In this document: positions 5,078 through 5,207 of the stretch, piece by piece | How positions within the stretch are numbered: the first letter of the stretch is position 1 | How the letters are laid out: every line of letters starts with the position of its first letter | DNA from: a bacterium | GTDB lineage: Bacteria > Fidelibacterota > Marinisomatia > Marinisomatales > JAHJCW01 | Assembly: GCA_018812885.1 (NCBI GenBank) | Contig: JAHJCW010000248.1 | Span: 1 to 5,207 of the forward strand | Length of the DNA stretch: 5,207 nt | Direction of reading: 5' to 3' | Translations under genes and position numbers: made by a program | Notes under the pieces: generated by a model | What the model saw: only the letters and a program-made list of their open reading frames with translations | Database searches by the model: none | Told to the model about the DNA's origin: nothing

Positions 5078-5207
5078 CTAGTTGAGCGGTTTATTTATAA
5101 AGATTTTGAGCATAGTTTGATAGATATTTTCATGCCTATAATTAAATCTAAATTCACTTTCTTTCAAATGCAGATAGAACAAACTTTTATGTATACCCCG
5201 GAATTTA
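5078..5207 (-). CDS. IS1595-family transposase, C-terminal end (insertion sequence continuing past the window)
   Basis: On the minus strand an open frame enters from the right edge and ends at TAG (complement of 5078-5080), giving 42 residues. It begins KFRGIHKSLFYLHLKESEFR, followed by FNYRHENIYQTMLKIFINKP and LN. This matches the end of ISXO2/IS1595-type DDE transposases, in which a G-I/V-x-K segment is followed by 'L-Y-L-x-E-(x)-E-F-R-F-N-x-R' and a short variable tail. In the family, the catalytic acidic residues and an N-terminal zinc ribbon lie upstream and would be outside this window, so whether the element is intact cannot be said. The terminal inverted repeat should lie just to the left of 5078. 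The overlapping open frame on + is its antisense shadow. Confidence 0.72.
   Translation of the reverse strand, partial: KFRGIHKSLFYLHLKESEFRFNYRHENIYQTMLKIFINKPLN

Noticed and set aside
5045..5207. Open frame on + running off the right edge, with MPIIKSKFTFFQ
   Set aside because: It is the antisense shadow of the transposase C-terminus; such frames are often annotated as hypothetical proteins opposite transposases.

Overview
The window looks like an AT-rich chromosomal stretch from a member of the Bacteroidota or a related FCB-group lineage (inference). Supporting signs are a four-helix bundle (S23/IVP-type) gene in A/T-rich repeats, a short THUMP-methyltransferase without the RlmK half, the end of an M16 peptidase, generally poor Shine-Dalgarno sequences, and an IS1595-type transposase end. 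No rRNA, tRNA or CRISPR array was seen, and the species cannot be named from this sequence alone.

Left part (1-1722, all on +): the last codons of an M16 (insulinase-like) peptidase, then a small four-helix bundle gene framed by short A/T-rich inverted repeats, then an RlmL-type 23S rRNA guanine-N2 methyltransferase. The four-helix gene looks like a cassette set between two ordinary genes.

Middle part (1744-4218): a stand-alone SIR2-like protein on the minus strand, convergent with the methyltransferase. It shares a 162-bp divergent intergenic region with a small dihydrofolate-reductase-fold gene on +. That gene abuts mutM (formamidopyrimidine-DNA glycosylase, minus strand) stop-to-stop with no spacer, and the best intrinsic terminator for it lies inside the mutM coding sequence. 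The SIR2-like gene is the best candidate for a defence function: it keeps the GAGAS, N-x-D and HLHG signatures of NAD-binding sirtuin folds plus a C-x2-H/C-x2-C metal-site candidate, but has no partner gene here.

Right part (4219-5207): nearly a kilobase upstream of mutM with no intact recognisable gene. It holds gene debris: a 32-codon acetyltransferase-like fragment, a strong hairpin, a roughly 100-codon reading frame broken twice at homopolymers (A8 and G6), a 25-codon fragment, a possible terminator, and at the right edge the C-terminal end of an IS1595-family transposase on the minus strand. This is a decayed, IS-associated region, though sequencing error at the homopolymers cannot be excluded.

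The genes do not form one pathway. rRNA modification (RlmL-like), oxidised-base repair (MutM) and a DHFR-fold reductase are housekeeping or near-housekeeping. The SIR2-like gene, the four-helix cassette and the IS end are the accessory parts.
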